From positions 1 to 14,776 of the forward strand of contig CAYJPK010000054.1 in the NCBI GenBank assembly GCA_964372035.1: 14,776 nt of DNA. The letters are read 5' to 3'. Of this stretch, positions 13,567 to 14,776 are shown piece by piece; positions within the stretch are counted from its first letter, which is position 1; each line of letters opens with the position of its first letter. The notes below the pieces were generated by a model. The model was not told the DNA's origin and searched no databases. It was given only the letters and a program-made list of their open reading frames with translations. Position numbers and translations under genes: made by a program. The DNA is from CAYJPK01 sp964372035. Its GTDB lineage: Bacteria; Desulfobacterota; Desulfovibrionia; Desulfovibrionales; Desulfovibrionaceae.

Positions 13567-14604
13567 ATGAAAAAGTTTTTAGTTTTTATGGCTTTATCCT
13601 TAATGATGACGGCTTTTATATTTAGCCCACAATATGTTGAAGCTAAGGGTGTCTTTATTTCTGTCGAAGAGTTAAAATCTATGATTGATGCACAGACAGA
13701 TGCACAGACTGATGCAAAAGATCCAAAGCTCATTATTTTTGGTGTGCTACACGATAAAAAACGCTATATTCCATTTAATATTGCAGGTAAGCCAATTGAT
13801 GGCTCATTTACGACATGGCGCCCGGATTATAGTGGCAAAGGCTCAAGTGAATCTATCACACCTGATATTACAGGCTTTAGAAATTCAAAGTCACAAATGG
13901 AGGATTTTTTATCAAGAGCTGGTGCAAAGCAAGACTCAAAGATAGTTGTATACAGTGCTGATGCAATGCACGATGCATCAAGATTATACTGGCAAATCAA
14001 GCTTTTAGGACATAAAGACGTGATGCTACTTGATGGAGGCTTAAATGCATGGATTGACGCTGATTATGATACAGGTGATTCAAAAGATGTTGTTGATGAG
14101 CCTAAAAAAACAGACTATAAGGCAGCAAGCTATAATCCAGATAAGCATGATGTAACACTTGAGCAGTTAATTGCGGCTCTAGATAATCCGTCAGAGTGGG
14201 TAGTGATTGATACTCGTTCAAAAGACGAGCAAATAGGCGAAAAAACAGGCTCTTCAGCAGGTGCTTATGGAACTGGTGCTCTAGAAAATAGTTTAAATAT
14301 TGAGTGGAAAAAAGCTCTTAATAAAGATAATACTGTTAAATCAAAAGAAGAATTGCAACAAATTTATGATAAAATTAAGGGCAAAAAAGTCATTACTTTT
14401 TGTCAATCTGGAGTTCGTTCTGCTCACACGCAAGTAGTTTTACGGGAAGTTTTAGGGCTTGATAATGTTTATAATTATGATGGTTCTTGGATTGAAATTT
14501 CGTATGTTGCATCAGATGCAAGCGATGGTAAAGTAAATCAAAAAACTAAAGAAAAGCTTTTAAAACACCTCAAATACTGGGAAGATTACCATGAGCCAAT
14601 TTAA
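13567..14604 (+). CDS. Exported two-domain rhodanese (sulfurtransferase)
   Basis: The 345-residue protein has a signal peptide (cut near VEA-KG, about residue 26) and tandem rhodanese domains. The N-terminal domain (about 30-165) ends LLDGGLNAW and has no catalytic Cys in the expected loop (VVYSADAMHDA). The C-terminal domain (about 195-340) carries Cys-279 in CQSGVRS, the active-site loop. Rhodaneses move sulfane sulfur from thiosulfate or similar donors to thiols or cyanide; here it would act in the periplasm. TAGGAG precedes the ATG. It lies 62 bp after the HdrB-like gene without a terminator and is probably in the same operon. A 12-bp tandem repeat at 13687-13716 codes DAQTDAQT. The stop codon lies inside repeat copy B. 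Confidence 0.9.
   Translation: MKKFLVFMALSLMMTAFIFSPQYVEAKGVFISVEELKSMIDAQTDAQTDAKDPKLIIFGVLHDKKRYIPFNIAGKPIDGSFTTWRPDYSGKGSSESITPDITGFRNSKSQMEDFLSRAGAKQDSKIVVYSADAMHDASRLYWQIKLLGHKDVMLLDGGLNAWIDADYDTGDSKDVVDEPKKTDYKAASYNPDKHDVTLEQLIAALDNPSEWVVIDTRSKDEQIGEKTGSSAGAYGTGALENSLNIEWKKALNKDNTVKSKEELQQIYDKIKGKKVITFCQSGVRSAHTQVVLREVLGLDNVYNYDGSWIEISYVASDASDGKVNQKTKEKLLKHLKYWEDYHEPI
13687..13716 (+). repeat. In-frame 12-bp tandem repeat in the rhodanese gene
   Basis: GATGCACAGACA (13687-13698) is followed by GATGCACAGACT (13699-13710) and a partial GATGCA. It codes DAQT twice, then DA. It lies between the signal peptide and the first rhodanese strands, where length could vary by slippage in four-residue steps. 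Confidence 0.75.
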
Positions 14605-14735
14605 TCGATGCTGAAAAAGTCAATTTTTGACTTTTTCAGAAAGGCACGCCCACTCCAAACACCCTTGCGGGACGCTAGAAATAAATTCTAGCTTGTTTTA
14701 CGTGGCGCAAATTTTTTGCTCTCGCAAAAACTTTG
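14599..14735 (-). repeat. Structured intergenic repeat, copy B (reverse orientation)
   Basis: Bases 14599-14648 are the exact reverse complement of 10416-10465. Reading away from the rhodanese gene, the stems are CTGAAAAAGTCAA/TTGACTTTTTCAG (14611-14639), then GCTAGAA/TTCTAGC (14674-14692) enclosed by TTGCG/CGCAA (14665-14669/14706-14710), and TTTTTGC/GCAAAAA (14713-14730) with a 4-nt loop. The order matches copy A stems 5, 4 and 3, with different stem sequences that still pair. The first stem lies 6 bp after the rhodanese stop and could end its transcript, though no T-run follows. Bases 14736-14776 are AT-rich without clear features. Confidence 0.85.
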
Positions 14736-14776
14736 TAAGCCGATGATAAAAAAACATATTTTAAAACCATAAAAAT

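Noticed and set aside
13685..13945. Plus-strand 86-codon frame inside the rhodanese gene
   Set aside because: It is an out-of-frame reading of the 12-bp repeat and the rhodanese N-domain, where the in-frame protein is clearly conserved.

Overview
The window is AT-rich, gene-dense bacterial DNA that breaks into short operons separated by AT-rich, hairpin-filled spacers. Gene content points to an anaerobic Gram-negative organism, most likely a low-GC member of the Desulfovibrionales or a relative. The signs are a periplasmic cyclophilin, a FadL/OmpP1-type outer-membrane protein, a short RRM RNA-binding protein, a GltD-like flavoprotein fused to HdrC-type Fe-S motifs and paired with an HdrB-like CCG protein, and a periplasmic rhodanese. 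The taxon is inferred from protein families only.

Left part (1-4100), mostly housekeeping. tRNA-Phe(GAA) is on the minus strand, with phased A-tracts upstream of its promoter and two hairpins behind it. Then come ppiA (minus) and a single-RRM protein (minus) with a consensus promoter and a structured leader. The ribosome-assembly GTPase engB (plus) and a FadL-family porin (plus) follow. The porin gene ends at a long symmetric terminator shared with a convergent nucleoside-deoxyribosyltransferase-like gene (minus).

Middle (4185-10089), sensing and regulation. A GntR-HTH/LacI-sensor repressor (minus, TTG start) is divergent from a TauE/SafE (TSUP) membrane protein. Next is a two-gene unit: a Cache-type hybrid histidine kinase with a C-terminal receiver, followed 21 bp later by a periplasmic galactose/glucose-binding-protein homologue (MglB-like) with no transporter genes beside it. 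The likely reading is a LuxP/LuxQ-like pair in which the binding protein presents a ligand to the kinase.

Right part (10938-14604), redox and sulfur. A GltD-like FAD/NAD(P) oxidoreductase with two extra C-terminal Fe-S motifs is followed 14 bp later by an HdrB-like protein with two full CCG motifs, then by an exported two-domain rhodanese. Together they look like a cytoplasmic NAD(P)H-linked disulfide/thiol (heterodisulfide-reductase-like) module beside a periplasmic sulfane-sulfur transferase. The long upstream spacer holds a perfect TGTGA-N6-TCACA site of the CRP/FNR type.

The most unusual feature is a family of structured intergenic repeats. Copy A (about 10247-10465, plus) and copy B (14599 to the right edge, minus) share a 50-nt exact inverted match. 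They also share a wider architecture of nested hairpins in which the inner stem has changed by compensatory double substitutions. A third, diverged copy lies at the left edge (1-60). Both ends of the window therefore fall in or beside this repeat, which would fit a contig broken at repeats.
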